Notes under the pieces: generated by a model
The model's database searches: none
Told to the model about the DNA's origin: nothing
Seen by the model: only the letters and a program-made list of their open reading frames with translations
Part shown: one piece after another, positions 1 through 14,325 of the stretch
How positions within the stretch are numbered: position 1 is the first letter of the stretch
How the letters are laid out: the number at the start of each line of letters is the position of its first letter
NCBI RefSeq assembly: GCF_045679555.1
Contig: NC_092087.1
Location: 22,158,925 to 22,222,924, forward strand
Length of the DNA: 64,000 nt
Source: Salvelinus alpinus
Lineage: Eukaryota > Chordata > Actinopteri > Salmoniformes > Salmonidae
Reading direction: 5' to 3'
Made by a program: the position numbers and the translations under genes

Positions 1-194
1 GCAAGTCAGTTAATAACAAATTCTTCTTTACAATGAGGGCCTACCCCGGCCAAACCTGGTCCAATTGTGCGCCGCCATATAGGACTCCCAATCATGGCCG
101 GATGTGATGAAGCCTGGATTCAAACCAGAGACTGCAGTGATGCCTCTTGCACTGAGATGCAGTGCCTTAGACCGCTGCGCCACTCGGGAGTCTA
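1..194 (-). repeat. tRNA-Leu-headed salmonid SINE, cut by window edge
   Basis: Read on the minus strand, the element begins with a tRNA-like head (box-B-like GGTTTGAATCC) at about 190 and ends with the shared salmonid SINE tail at base 1. The same family lies at 50955-51185. The tail resembles that of HpaI SINEs and RSg-1 LINEs. Family name (SlmI/FokI type) is not certain. Confidence 0.75.
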
Positions 195-1066
195 GGTGTG
201 TGTTTTGATGTGGGTGTCTCTTGTGTGTGTTCGCAGGTGGGAAGAGTTAGCTAATTTATTTCGGCAATTAGCTTTAGCCGGCTGGTGTGCGACTGTGGCA
301 AAGTTGGTTTGACTTTGGATAGCCTCCGGGGCTAGTTAGGAGCTGTCAATAAATTACACATTGTAAATGAGACAATATTTTGTTGCTCACCTTTTAGTTC
401 TCATTAAATGCTTTCAATATTTGTAAATCCATTTCTACAATTTATCGTTGGTTTGAGATTTTTAAGTCATTGAAATTTTAACATATTGTTCCATGTACAT
501 TGTGTAATTTGCAGAAGGTCCCTAACTAGCCCTATAGGGATTTCCAAAGTCAACCCAAATTTACCACAGCATTACAATTGGGTCACATACAGCTGCACTC
601 TGAAATGCTGATTACTTGTGTGCTGCCAGCTGTGGGCACGTGGACATTGTGATGCAATTTCGACCACAAGTCTCACAAAACTCTGTTTTTGACGAGAATG
701 ACTTTGACCAAAATTATCCTATTTACACTTTGTCAATTTTGACAGTAGAATAAATGTTTCTGACTCATTTCAATGCCACTTAGGCTGTTTCCTAAACAAG
801 AAGTTGCTTTTTAAGGGCAGTTGCTCTTTAAACTTTGCTTTGTAACAACAAGTTGCCAAAAATTGTTCTTTCATCTGTGCAGCCAAACTCATTGAGCCTG
901 ATTTATTATTTCAGGTGGTTGAGGTTTACAGGGGTTGAGAGCTTCTCTGTATTGAGTCAGATACAGAAAACAAACCTAACGTTGGTTCTTGCTTTCCATT
1001 AATCTGATAAAGCACACGTCTCGATAGCATGGCTTGGGTGTGTGGAGCCATTCCCTCTAACGTGCT
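195..1066. other. ccdc120 intron, no further exon recognised
   Basis: No splice-bounded open segment resembling the rest of the CCDC120 helical domain was found. The sequence is AT-rich and shows no obvious transposon ends. Confidence 0.5.
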
Positions 1067-1528
1067 TTGAGCCCTACAATAGTTTAAAGGTAGGAGAGAG
1101 GAACTGACCTGAGCCCAAAAATGGTTAAAAGGTAGGGGAGAGGAACTGACCTGAGCCCGAAAATGGTTAAAAGGTAGGGGAGAGGAACTGACCTGAGCCT
1201 GAAAATGGTTAAAAGGTAGGGGAGAGGAACTGACCTGAGACCTACAATAGTTAAAAGGTAGGGGAGAGGAACTGACCTGAGCCTGAAAATTGTTAAAAGG
1301 TAGGGGAGAGGAACTGACCTGAGCCCGAAAATTGTTAAAAGGTAGGGGAGAGGAACTGACCTGAGCCCGAAAATGGTTAAAAGGTAGGGGAGAGGAACTG
1401 ACCTGAGCCTGAAAATGGTTAAAAGGTAGGGGAGAGGAACTGACCTGAGACCTACAATAGTTAAAAGGTAGGGGAGAGGAACTGACCTGAGACCTACAAT
1501 AGTTAAAAGGTAGGAGAGAGGAACTGAC
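1067..1528 (-). repeat. 42-bp minisatellite abutting the ccdc120 splice donor
   Basis: Eleven head-to-tail 42-bp units with a few substitutions. On the minus strand each unit begins GTCAGTTCCTCTCC and ends with CAG, and the first starts exactly at the splice donor of the second coding exon of ccdc120. The unit is a multiple of three and has no stop in the exon's frame, so the exon reads through as 14-residue repeats of the type VSSSPLPFNHFRAQ. Ten unit junctions recreate CAG|GTCAGT, a donor-like sequence. Confidence 0.9.
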
Positions 1529-2774
1529 CGCCTCCAGCAGACACACTTGTCTCAGCTCTCCCACTCGGCTGCTGAGGATGTCCTCCAGGATTTGCTTTCT
1601 CTCCTGTAGTGCGGAGATGCGCTCAGCTTGCAGCTTGCTGTCCTGATCTACACACCAAAAAACACGTCAACATGTTCAGTTAAGACAACAATTATACAAT
1701 TACTATGTAACAGCAATGGTGTTACTAAGTACCTAATATCAGAAACCCAGAACTAAAATATTGCGTACTTGTGCCAGATGCTCGATTAAGTTCTGGGGGC
1801 AGATGTGTTAACAATCAAGCTTCATTTATATAGCTGATTTCAGACATAAATGTAATACAATGCACTTAAACCCCCCCCCCCCGGCAGGTAGCCTAGTGGT
1901 TAGAGCGTTGGACTGGTAGCAAGATCAAAATCCCCGAGCTGACAAGGTAAAAATCTGTTGTTCTGCCCCTGAACAAGGCAGTTAACCCACTGTTCCTAGG
2001 CTGTCATTGAAAATAAGAATTTGTTATTAACTGACTTGCCTAGTTAAATAAAGGTAAAACATTTTTTTTTTTAAATAACTAGCCCCCCCAGAAACAAAAC
2101 AACAATGAAAATAAAAAACATAATTATGTTAAGAGGATAGAAAAAACTAAACAATTACAAAAACTGAAATACTAAAAAAGCACCCTAAGGAAAAGCAAAG
2201 CTAGAAAAGTGTGTTTTAAGATCCCTTTTAAATATGTCTACAATTTCGGCCCCCCTCAGGTTCTCTGGCAGGCTATTCCAGAGGCAGGGAACATAGTAAC
2301 TAAAAGCTGCCTCTCCATGCCTCTTGGTCCTAGGCTTTGGGATAGTTAAAAGGCCAGTACCAGAGGACCTGAGGGACCTACTGGGTACATAACTCAAAAG
2401 CATGTCTGATAGTTAGAAAACATACTACAACGAAGAGCGGAAGCAAGGCGGTTGCTCCACCCCACTTTCTCTGCAAGTTTTGGGCAGGTCTATGGGCCAA
2501 ATGTCCCATGCCCTTCCGAAATTCGAAAGATGCAAATACCTGCGAAATCGGGAATTGTCCAAATTATCGGTGACAAAGAAATCTGTACAACGGAACAAAG
2601 TTCCTTGTTAGTCGTCACATCCCAGTCTGTTGACAGACACCATGATACCATCCTATCTTACATGCGTCTGTCCACGCGAGATTACTAAATACCCCAACAT
2701 CTCTTTGTGAAGGTGTAAAACTCACCTGGAGACCCCACACCCATGGATGTGAGGAGACGCCCTTTGACCTCCAT
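1529..2774 (-). CDS. ccdc120: ccdc120 5' coding exons (partial gene)
   Basis: Two exons are visible. Coding exon 1 (2726-2774) starts MEVKGRLLTSMGVGSP and ends at the donor AG|GTGAGT in phase 1. Exon 2 (1529-1647) follows a TGTGTAG acceptor; joining them makes an Asp codon and continues SKLQAERISALQERK, then GELRQVCLLEA, ending in phase 0 at GTCAGT. As I remember it, human CCDC120 starts MEVKGQLIS and has a helical LQELRKVCLQEAELTG segment of the same kind, shared with INAVA and FRMD4. CCDC120 is a cytoskeletal/centriolar adaptor. The remaining exons lie beyond base 1. A direct hit in the INAVA/FRMD4 family is the main alternative, but the N-terminus and the nearby tfe3 favour ccdc120. Confidence 0.72.
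1883..2056 (+). repeat. HpaI-type SINE in ccdc120 intron
   Basis: The tRNA-Lys-derived head (GTAGCCTAGTGGTTAGAGCG) is followed by the conserved body and the tail GACTTGCCTAGTTAAATAAA. It sits after a C13 run. This SINE family is diagnostic of salmonids. Confidence 0.9.
2185..2403 (-). mobile_element. L2/Rex-like LINE, C-terminal reverse-transcriptase ORF remnant
   Basis: A 72-codon open stretch with the LINE C-terminal pattern RSLRSSGTGLLTIPKPRTK ... PCLWNSLPENLR ... FKRDLKTHF. This WNSLP/LKTHF signature is common at the 3' end of L2/CR1-type ORF2. There is no catalytic motif; it is a 5'-truncated relic inside the ccdc120 first intron. Confidence 0.7.
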
Positions 2775-3346
2775 GTGGTCTGATTCGTGAGGTCTTGCTT
2801 CTCAAACCTCAGCGAATCAAAACCTCACCTACTGAGAGAGTGCAATGTGATTACCTAATAGAAATGGGACAAATAATTTGGCATAGAGAACAGGTTGGCT
2901 TAAATATTCAAATACCTTGCAACTTCAAGCATATGTTCTCCAGGTGTCTGGTTAGCCATCTATTTTTGTTAAGCCAGTAAGAAATGTGCGTCTTCCACTA
3001 GTCCCCAAAAGTAAAGTGATCCCAGCCACCACCAGTGGGGGGAGCCACTATGCCTCTCTTCAAGTGTCCAATGTTAAATCCTGTAACAGAAAGAGACAGA
3101 GCATTTACATTTTAAGTAATGTGACTAAACACAAATAGGCCTACAGTTAACACAGAATGTGACAGACTATCAGACCTAGCCTGTCTATGTCCATTGTATG
3201 TGCATTATTGAAAAAGTATGCTTTTTGGAATTTGTATGGCTTCACGTTAACAGGTTCATTCAAGGTTTTCTTAAGGACGGCTGTGCTGCTGTCGTAGGGA
3301 CGAGGAGGAGCCGATCTGCCTGTCTGACTGCCTGTCTGACTATCTA
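2775..3346. other. probable ccdc120 5' UTR and promoter side
   Basis: This stretch precedes the ccdc120 start codon on the minus strand. No further exon, CpG-rich block or repeat was recognised before the Tc1 element that starts at about 3347. Confidence 0.35.
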
Positions 3347-4820
3347 TACTAAACAAAAATATAAATTCAACAATCAACAAAAGATTTTACTGAGTTACAG
3401 TTCATATAAGGAAATCAGTAATCGAAATAAATTCATTAGCCCCTAATCTATGGATTTCACATGATTGGGAATACAGATATGCATCAGTTGGTCACAGATA
3501 CCTTAATACATCAGATAACCAGTCAGTATCTGTTGTGACCACCATTTGCCTCATGCAGCGCGACACATCTCCTTCGCATAGAGTTGATCACTGATGATTG
3601 TTGCCTGTGGAATGTTGTTCCACTCCTCTTCAAAGGCTTTACAAAGTTGCTGGATATTGGGGGGGAACTGGAACACGCTGTCGTACACGTCGATCCAGAG
3701 CATCCCAAACGTGCTCAATGGGAGACATTTCTGGTGAGTATGCAGGCCATGGAGGAACTGGGATATTCTCAGCTTCCAGGAATTGTGTACAGATCCCTGC
3801 GACATGGGGCTGTGCATTATCAAGATGAAACATGAGGTGATGAGGGAGGATGAATGCCACGACAATGGGCCTCAGGATCTCGTCACGGTATCTCTGTGCA
3901 TTCAAATTCCCATTGATAAAACGCAATTGTGTTCATTTTCCGTAGCTTATGCCTGCCCATACCATAACCCCACCATGGGGCACTCTATTCACAACGTTGA
4001 CATCAACAAACTGATCGCCCACACGACGCCACACACGCTGTCGGCCATTTGCCCGCTACAGTTGAAACCGGGATTCATCTGTGAAGAGCACACTTCTCCA
4101 GCGTGTCAGTGGCCATCGAAGGAGAGCATTCGCCCACTGAAGTTGGTTACGACACCAAACTGCAGTCAGGTCAAGACCCTGGTGAGGACAAAGAGCACGC
4201 AGATGAGCTTCCCTGAGACGGTTTCTGACAGTTTGTGCAGAAATTATTCGGTTGTGCAAGCCCACACTTTCAGCAACTGTCCGGGTGGCTGTTCTCAGAC
4301 GATCCAGCAGGTGAAGAAACCAGATGTGGAGGTCCTGGGCTGGCGTGGTGGTCTGCGGTTGTGAGGCCGGTTGGACGTACTGCCAAATTCTCTAAGACGA
4401 CGTGGGAGGCGGCTTACGGTAGATAAATTTGCATTCAAATTTCTGGCAACAGCTCTGGTGGACATTCCTGCAGTCAGCATGCCAATTGCACGCTCCCTCA
4501 AAACTTGGAGACATCTGTGGCATTGTGTTGTGTGACAAAACTGCACATTTTAGAGGGGCCTTTTATTGTCCCCAGCACAAGGTGCACCTGTGTAAAGATT
4601 ATGCTGTCTAATCAGATTCTTGATATGCCACACCTGTCAGGTGGATGTATTGTCTTGGAAAAGGAGAAATGCACACTAACACGGATGTGAACTAATTTGT
4701 GCACAACATTTGGGAGAAATAAGCTTTTTGTTAATATGGACATTTTCTGGGATCTTTTATTTCAGCTCGTGAAACATGGGACCAACATTTTACATGTTGC
4801 GTTCATATTTTTCTTTACTG
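3347..4820 (-). mobile_element. Tc1-like transposon, decayed full-length copy (family 1)
   Basis: Imperfect terminal inverted repeats (CAGTAAAGAAAAATATGAAC at the right end, TACTAAACAAAAATATAAAT at the left) are flanked by TA. Transposase pieces run on the minus strand in broken frames: the HTH part ERAIGMLTAGMSTRAVARNL at 4295-4546, WRSVLFTDESRFQL at 4056-4265, and HLDNAQPHVA ... SPEMSPIEHVWD at 3639-3926. The order matches the paired HTH followed by a DDE catalytic core, but frameshifts separate the pieces. A forward copy of the same family lies at 26236-27356. Confidence 0.88.
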
Positions 4821-5286
4821 TAGGTAAAATGTATCTCTTAGCGCTGACAATAATGTCTTAGAAGACGAGTGAGAGCGAAACAGCATAAATAATGTATGGA
4901 GAAGAAAAGATGGAGAGAAACCTAAACCACGTGTGTGTTTAATGTCTCAATTGTCAAATTGTCTCAATTGTAATACAAAAAAAAGAATGAACCAAAAGTA
5001 ACAGCAATGACCTTGCCCTGAAAGTAAGACAAAACATACTGTGTTTATGCACAGTTGTACACATTCACTGAAGACAGCAGGGACCCAACATTTTATATTG
5101 TGACAGCATTCTCCACACAGTGGCTCCAAAACTTGTTTGTGTTGTGAGGCGAGCCTTTGGGATTTTCTTGTAACTCACCAAATAAACAAAAACAATATTT
5201 TTTGTCAGAAACCCAGGAACATGGCTCACAAGTGGGTCCTGAAGAATCATTTTGGAAAAGATGTTGTAAGGGGGTTAACAGAGATA

Positions 5287-5927
5287 CACTACATGACCAA
5301 AAGTACGTGGACACCTCCTCGTCGAACATCTCATTGCAAAATCATGGGCATTCATATGGAGTCACTCCAGAGAACGTGTTTCCACTGCTCCAGAGTCCAA
5401 TAGCGGCAAGCTTTATACCACTCCAGTCGACGCTTGGCATTGCGCATGGTGATCTTAGGCTTGTGTGCAGCTGCTGGGCCATTGAAACCCATTTCATGAA
5501 GCTCCCGACGAACAGTTCTTGTGCAGACGTGGCTTCCAGATGCAGTTTGGAACTTGGTAGTGAGTGTTGTAACCGAGGACAGACGATTTTTACGCGCTTC
5601 AGCAGTCAGCAGTTAGCCTACCACTTTGCAGCTCAGACGTTGTTGCTCCTAAACGTTTTTACTTCACAATAACAGCGCTTACAGTTGACTGGGGCAGCTC
5701 TAGCAGGGCAGACATTTGACTAACTGACTTGTTGGAAAGGTGGCATCCTATGACAGTGCCAAGTTGAAAGTTACTGAGCTCTTCAGTAAGGCCATTATTA
5801 TGCCAATGTTTGTCTATGGAGATTGCATGACTGTGCTCGATTTTATACACCTGTCAGCAATGGGTGTGGCTGAAATAGTCAAATCCACTCATTTGAAGGG
5901 GTGTCCACATACTTTGTATACACAGTG
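5287..5927 (-). mobile_element. Tc1-like transposon, internally deleted (family 2)
   Basis: The termini CACTACATGACCAAAAGTA and its near-inverse at the right end are flanked by TA. Only about 640 bp remain, so most of the transposase is gone. Short pieces of the HTH region remain on the minus strand (LSNFQLGTVIGCHLSNKSVS). Non-autonomous. Confidence 0.85.
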
Positions 5928-6379
5928 TATATCTGACATCTCAACAAGAACCTTTGAAGCCTGCCGGCATTGGCCAAAGCTTGCTCATCTCAGTCTAAAT
6001 AAGTCAAGAGGTAGCCTATCATTCTACTTTATGGTATTATCCTGAATTCCATGAAAGCTTTGTTCCAAATCAGGCCTTATTCCCTTACGTTACAAAGAGA
6101 GCAAACAGAAGTGATACTATTCAGTGCCAAAGCATCTCTCGCTGAGACTCCAGAATCTCAGTCATAAACAACAGGCAGCTCCTTGCAGTCTACTAAATAA
6201 TAAAATGCTTCTTTCCTAAACAAAACACCATCAACAACACAGAATGCCTCTAGGGGTAAGACTACGGTTTGATCATTTCTAAGATGTGTACAGATAACGG
6301 CACCATATTATCATAGTTAAAAATGTAACATTTATCTACCACCTCAGTCATACAATACAAGAACTCCATGCTTCACATA

Positions 6380-7450
6380 CACTATATGTCCAAAAGTATG
6401 TGGACACTTGCTCGTCAAACATCTCATTCTAAAATCATGGGCATTAAAATGGAGTTGGTCCCCCCCTTTGCTGCTATAACAACCTCCACTTTTCTGGGAA
6501 GGCTTTCTACTAGATGTTGGAACATTGCTATGGGGACTTGCTTCCATTCAGCCACAAGATTAGGCCTGGCTCGCAGTTGGCGTTCCAATTCCTCCCAAAG
6601 GTGTTCGATGGGGTTGAGGTCAGGGTTCTGTGCAGGCCAGTCAAGTTCTTCCACAACAATCTTGACAAACCATTTCTGTATGGCTATAGCTTTGTGCACG
6701 GGGGCATTGTCATGCTGAAACAGGAAAGGGCCTTCCCCAAACTCTTGCCACAAAGTTGGAAGCACAGAATCATCTAGAATGTCATTGTATGCTGTAGCGT
6801 TAAGATTTCCCTTCACTGGAATTAAGGGGCCTAACCCAAACCATGAAAAACAGCCCGAGACAATTATTCCTCCTCCACCAAACTTTACAGTTGGCACTAC
6901 GCCTTGGAGCAGGTAGCGTTTTCCTGGCATCCACCAAACCCAGATTCGTCCGTCGGACTGCCAGATGGTGAAGTGTTATTCATCACTCCAGAGTCCAATG
7001 GCGGCTTGTGTGCGGCTGCTCGGCCATGGAAACCCATTTCATGAAGCTCCCGACGAACAGCTCTTGTGCAGACGTTGCACGATTTTTACACGCTGATCGC
7101 TTCAGCACCCGGCAGACCTGTTCTGTGAGCTTGTGTGGCCTACCAATTCGTGGCTGAGCCGATGTTTCTCCTAGACGTTTACACTTCACAATAACAACAC
7201 TTACAGTTGAACGGGGCAGCTCTAGCAGGGCAGAAATTTGACGAATGAACTTGTTGGAAAGGTGGCATGCTATGACGGTCCCACGTTGAAAGTCACTGAG
7301 CTCTTCAGTAAGGCCATTGTACTGCCAATGTTTGTCTATGGAGACTACATGGCTGTGTGCTCGATTTTATACACCTGTCAGCAATGGGTGTGGCTTAAAT
7401 AGCTTAATCCACTATTTGAAGGGGTGTCCACATACTTTTGTATATATAGT
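6380..7450 (-). mobile_element. Tc1-like transposon, decayed (family 2)
   Basis: Same termini as the copies at 5287 and 22623. A 168-codon open frame at 6424-6930 keeps the C-terminal catalytic half: [24 protein letters not shown] with the second Asp, and [15 protein letters not shown] with the Glu. The N-terminal half is in other frames and shortened. About 1.07 kb in total. Confidence 0.88.
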
Positions 7451-8426
7451 TTACCTCACACATTTCACATGGGCTCCAGTCATGGAATTGAGGCGGTCCT
7501 GTTTGCTCATACTAGTGTGAAGTTCCCCCTGTGTGACCTATTGAGAGACACAGAGGAGCCTCTTAAACAAACAACTGTCACAGTAACGATTCACTGTGTA
7601 TTGACACTGACAGTCTGACCCAGCCCATCACATGAATCCACTCCATTCTTATTCATTTAACTTAATCTGCACTGAAGAGGACATTGTTATTGACCAAAGG
7701 GAGGTGGTTTACCAAAATTTGACCTAAATTCTTAACAATGTGCCATTCAACAGTCTAAAAAAACATGGGGATAAGGAGCAAGACAGAGATTGAGAGGAAA
7801 AATGGAGAGACAGACAGGAACAGTTGGGTTTACCAGCAGGAACAGCTGGGTTTACCAACAGGGACAGCTGGGTTTACCAACAGGGACAGCTGGGTTTACC
7901 AACAGGGACAGCTGGGTGTTCTCTTGGAGGGAAGTGGCGAGTTGATGCCTGGAGCCATAAGGTAGGCATCTAGGATTATTTTCCTTAACACAAACCAATC
8001 AATACACAAAGCACAGCAAGGCAGTGTGAGTAGCTAGATCTCAACATTCCACAATCAGTTTAGAATGTTTATAAATAATCAAGATAAGTTCATAACTAAT
8101 CAAGGGAAACATGGCGTGAGAGGGGTGAGGACCGGGGGTGTCTGGTAAAACACAACAGGACTCCTATGGTGTGAGTCAGAGGTAGCTACTGACACATCAG
8201 GATGGCAGATGTGTTCTGAGAACACACATTTGTTCACAGGTACAATAACTCAGCACTAAAATCACATTCCTGAGTGAATCCTACAGGAAAGAAAGGAGTT
8301 TTAGAGGAAAATCCACACTCAGTAAGACCAAATTTGATGAGAGACAGATCATAGAAACAACAGGGATTAACTAGATGAAATGGACACCTGGGAGTTTTAA
8401 CAATATGATAAGGCTATAGGAAGGGT
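7451..8426. other. intergenic, no gene seen
   Basis: Apart from the 21-bp minisatellite, no gene, transposon end or RNA gene was recognised. Confidence 0.5.
7797..7916 (+). repeat. 21-bp minisatellite
   Basis: Five to six tandem copies of a 21-bp unit of the type CAACAGGGACAGCTGGGTTTA. The chance open frame through it translates as repeated heptads and is not judged to be a gene. Confidence 0.85.
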
Positions 8427-8890
8427 TGGGGAGTAACTGATTACATGTAATCTGATTACCAAAAAACAAAATGTATTCAGTCATGATTGATACAACAATG
8501 GCGCCGGAGGGGAGGGCTGCCGTCTTATCGGCTCCAACCAACCATGCTATTTAAAAAAAAATGATTGCGTTGTTCGTAAGTTGTTTTGTACATAATGTTG
8601 CTGCTACTGTCTCTTATGACCGAAAAGAGTTTCTGGACATCAGAACTGCAATTGCTCACCTCAAGCTGGACGAAGAGTTCTTCAATGAGTCGGACGGGAG
8701 GGATATACTACTACAGACACCCGACCAGGCCCAGATCCCCGTGATTCGCTGGAGAAGGAAACAGAGATTTCATGGAAAAAGATCAGGGTGCCTTGCAAGG
8801 ATCAGGTGACGAGTGGCTAATTCCGTCCTTCCGTCCTGCTAGCTAATGTTCAATCGCTGGAAAATAAATGGGACGAGCTGAAAGCACATA

Positions 8891-10496
<1,606 letters not shown>

Positions 10497-12678
10497 TATA
10501 TCCTACCAACGGGACATTAAAAACTGTAATAACTTATGTTTCACCAAGTCGTGACTGAACGACGACATTAAGAACATACAGCTGGTGGGTTATACACTCC
10601 ATTGGCAGGACAGAACAGCAGCCTCTTGTAAGACACGGGGCGGGGGCCTATGCATATATGTGAACAACAGCTGGTGCACGATATCTAAGGAAGACTCAAG
10701 GTTTTTCTCGCCAGAGGTAGAGTTTCTCATGATAAGCTGTAGACCACACCATCTACCTAGAGAGTTTTCATCTGTATTTTTCGTAGCTGTCCACCACAGA
10801 CCGATGCTGGCACTAAAACCGTGCTCAATGAGCTGTATACCGCCATAAGCAAACAAGAAAACGCTCATCCAGAGGCACCGCTCCTATTGGCCGGGGACTT
10901 TAATGCAGGGAAACTTGAATCAGTTTTACCTCATTTCTATCAGCATGTTAAATGTGCAACCACAGGGGGAAAAATTCTAGACAACCTTTACTCCACACAC
11001 AGAGATGCGTACAAAGCTCTCAATCGCCCTCCATTTGGCAAATCTGACCATAATTATATCCTCCTGATTCCTGCTTACAAGCAAAAATTAAAGCAGGAAA
11101 CACCAGTGACTCGGTCTATAAAAGAAAGTGGTAAGATGAAGCAGATGCTAAACTACAGAACTACTGGAATATGTTCCGGGATTCTTCCAATGGCATTGAG
11201 GAGTACACCACATCAGTCATTGGCTTTATCAATAAGTGCATCGAGGACATTGTCCGAACAGTGACTGTACGTACATTCCCCAACCAGAAGCCATGGATTA
11301 CAGGCAACATTCGCACTGAGCAAAAGGGTAGTGCTGCCGCTTTCAAGGAGCGGGACTCTAACCCGGAAGCTTATAAGAAATCGCGCTATGCCCTCCGACG
11401 AACCATCAACCAGGCAATGCGTCAATACAGGACTAAGATCAAATCGTACTACACCGGCTCCAACGCTCATCGAATGTGGAAGGGCTTTCAAACTATTACA
11501 GACTACAAAGGTAAGCAAAGCCGAGAGCTGCCCAGTGACACAAGCCTACCAGATGAGCTAAATAACTTATATGCTCGCTTCGAGGCAAGTAACACTGAAA
11601 CATGCATGAGAGCATCAGCTGTTCCGGACGACCGTGTGATCACGCTCTCCGCAGCCAATGTGAGTAAGAGCTTCAAACAGGTCAACATTCACAAGGCTGC
11701 AGGGCCAGACGAATTACCAGGACGTGTACTCCGAGCATGCGCTGACCAACTTGCAAGTGTCTTCACTGACATTTTCAACCTCTCCCTGTCTGAGTCTGTA
11801 ATACCAACATGTTTCAGGCAGACCACCATAGTGTTCTTGGGCACAGCGACTAAGGTAACCTGCCTAAATGAGTACCGACCCGTAGCACTCACGTCTGTAG
11901 CCATGAAATGCTTTGAAAGGCTGGTCATTGCTCACATCAACACCATTATCCCAGAAACCCTAGACCGATTCTAATTTGCATATGGCACCAACAGATCCAC
12001 AGATGATGCACTCTCTATTGCACTCCACACTGCCCTTTCACACCTGGACATGCTATTGTGAATGCTAGTGTGAATGCTATTTGTTGACTGCAGTTCAGCG
12101 TTCAACACCATAGTGCCCTCAAAGATCATCACTAAGCTAAGGACCCTAGGACTAAACACCTCCCTCTGCAACTGGATCCTGGACTTCCTGACAGGCCGCC
12201 CCCAGGTGGTAAGGGTAGGTAACAACACATCAGCCACGCTGATCCTCAAAAAGGGGGCCCCTCAGTGGTGCGTGCTCAGCCACCTCCTGTACTCCCTGTT
12301 CACTCATGACTGTACGGCCAAGCACGACTCCAACACCATCATTCAATTTGCTGATGACACAAAAGTGGTAGGCCTGATCACCGACAACGATGAGACAGCC
12401 TATAGGGAGGAGGTCAGAGACCTGACCGTGTGGTGCAAGGACAACAACCTCTCCCTCAACGTGCTCAAGACAAAGGAAATGATTGTAGACTACAGGAAAA
12501 GGAGGACTGAGCACGCCCCCATTTGCATCTACAGGGCTGTAGTGGAGTAGGTTGATGTGGACGCCAAGATCCTTGTCATTCATATCCCAACAAACTAACA
12601 TGGTCCAAGCACACCAAGACAGTCGTGGAGAGGGCACGACAAAACCTATTCTCCCCTTGGAGACTAAAAATATTTGGC

Positions 12679-14325
12679 TTTAAAAAAATATATATATTTA
12701 ACCAGGTAGGCCAGTTGAGAACAAGTTCTCATTTACAACTGCGACCTGGCCAAGATAAAGCAAAGCAGTGCAACAAAAACAACAACACAGAGTTACACAT
12801 GGAATAAACAAATGTACAGTCAACAACACAACAGAAAATGACTATATACAGTGTGTGCAAATGGTGTGAGGAGGTAAGGCAACAAATAGGCCATAGTAGC
12901 GAAGTAATTACAATTTAGCAAATTAACACTGGAGTGATAGATGTGCAGATGATGATGTGCAAGTAGAAATACTGGTGTGCAAAAGAGCAAAAAATAAATA
13001 AAAACAATATGGGGATGCGGTAGGTAGATTGGATAGGCTATTTACAGATGGGCTGTGTACAGCTGCAGTGATCGGTAAGCTGCTCAGATAACTGATGCTT
13101 AAAGTTAGTGAGGGAGATATAAGTCTCCAACTTCAGCGATTTTTGCAATTCGTTCCAGTCATTGGCAGCAGAGAACTGGAAGGAAAAGCGGCCAAAGTAG
13201 GTGTTGGCTTTGGGGGTGACCAGTGAGATATACCTGCTGGAGCGCGTGCTACGGGTGGGTGTTGTAATGGTGACCAGTGAGCTGAGATAAGGCGGAGCTT
13301 TACCTAGCAAAGACTTATAGATGACCTGGAGCCAGTGGGTTTGGCGACGAGTATGAAGCAAGGGCCAGCCGACGAGAGCATACAAGTCGCAGTGGTGGGT
13401 GGTATGAATCGGCTTTGCTGACAAAACGGATGGCACTGTGATAGACTGCATCCAATTTGCTGAGTAGAGTTTTGGAGGCTATTTTGTAAATGACATCGCC
13501 GAAGTCGAGGATCAGTGGATAGTCCGTTTTACGAGGGTATGTTTGGCAGCATGAGTGAAGGAGGCTTTGTTGTGAAATAGGAAGCCGATTCTAGATTTAA
13601 TTTTGGATTGGAGATGTTTAATGTGAGTCTGGAAGGAGAGTTTACAGTCTAGCCAGACACCTAGGTATTTGTAGTTGTACACATATTCTAAGTCAGAACC
13701 GTCCAGAGTAGTGATGCTAGTCGTGCGGGCGGTGTGGGCAGCGATCGGTTGAAAAGCATGCATTTAGTTTTACTAGCGTTTCAGAGCATTTGGAGGCCAC
13801 GGAAGGAGTGTTGTATGGCATTGAAGCTTGTTTGTAGGTTTGTTAACACAGTGACCAAAGAAGGGCCAGATGTATACAGAATGGTGTCGTCTGCGTAGAG
13901 GTGGATCAGGGAATCACCCGCAGAAAGAGCGACATCGTTGATATATACAGAGAAAAGAGTTGGCACAAGAATTGAACCTGTGTCACCCCCATAGACTGCC
14001 AGAGGTCCGGACAACAGGCCCTCCGATTTGACACACTGAACTCTATCTGAGAAGTAGTTGGTGAACCAGGCGAGGCAGTCATTTGAGAAACCAAGGCTGT
14101 TGAGTCTGCCGATAAGAATACGGTGATTGACAGAGTCGAAAGCCTTGGCCAGGTTGATGAAGACGGCTGCACAGTACTGTCTTTTATCGACGGCGGTTAT
14201 GATATCGTTTAGTACCTTGAGCGTGGCTGAGCTGCACCCATGACCAGCTCGGAAACCCGGATTGCACAGCGGAGAAGGTACGGTGGGATTCGAAATGGTC
14301 AGTGATCTGTTTGTTAACTTGGCAT
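12679..14325 (-). mobile_element. RSg-1-like LINE fragment, reversed and nested
   Basis: On the minus strand the reverse transcriptase shows the catalytic LIHLYADDTILYTSG (13781-14014), then YVYNYKYLGVWLDCKLSF (13512-13763) and the C-terminal WNELQKSLKLETYISL (13038-13451), followed by the 3' tail ending near 12690. It interrupts the surrounding LINE; the host sequence TTTGGC / TTGGCATGGG is repeated at the two junctions, which suggests a short target duplication. The 5' part (endonuclease) is missing. Confidence 0.82.

Noticed and set aside
1-194. tRNA-Leu-like cloverleaf in SINE heads (also 38130-38211, 51120-51185)
   Set aside because: These are the tRNA-derived heads of SINEs with a body and tail attached, not functional tRNA genes.
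926-1564. 212-codon minus-strand ORF with 14-residue repeats
   Set aside because: Its first codons belong to ccdc120 exon 2; the rest is the 42-bp minisatellite lying past the splice donor. Not treated as a separate gene.
7765-7965. Plus-strand ORF with repeated QLGLPTG-like heptads
   Set aside because: Translation of a 21-bp minisatellite; no promoter, splice sites or homologue.
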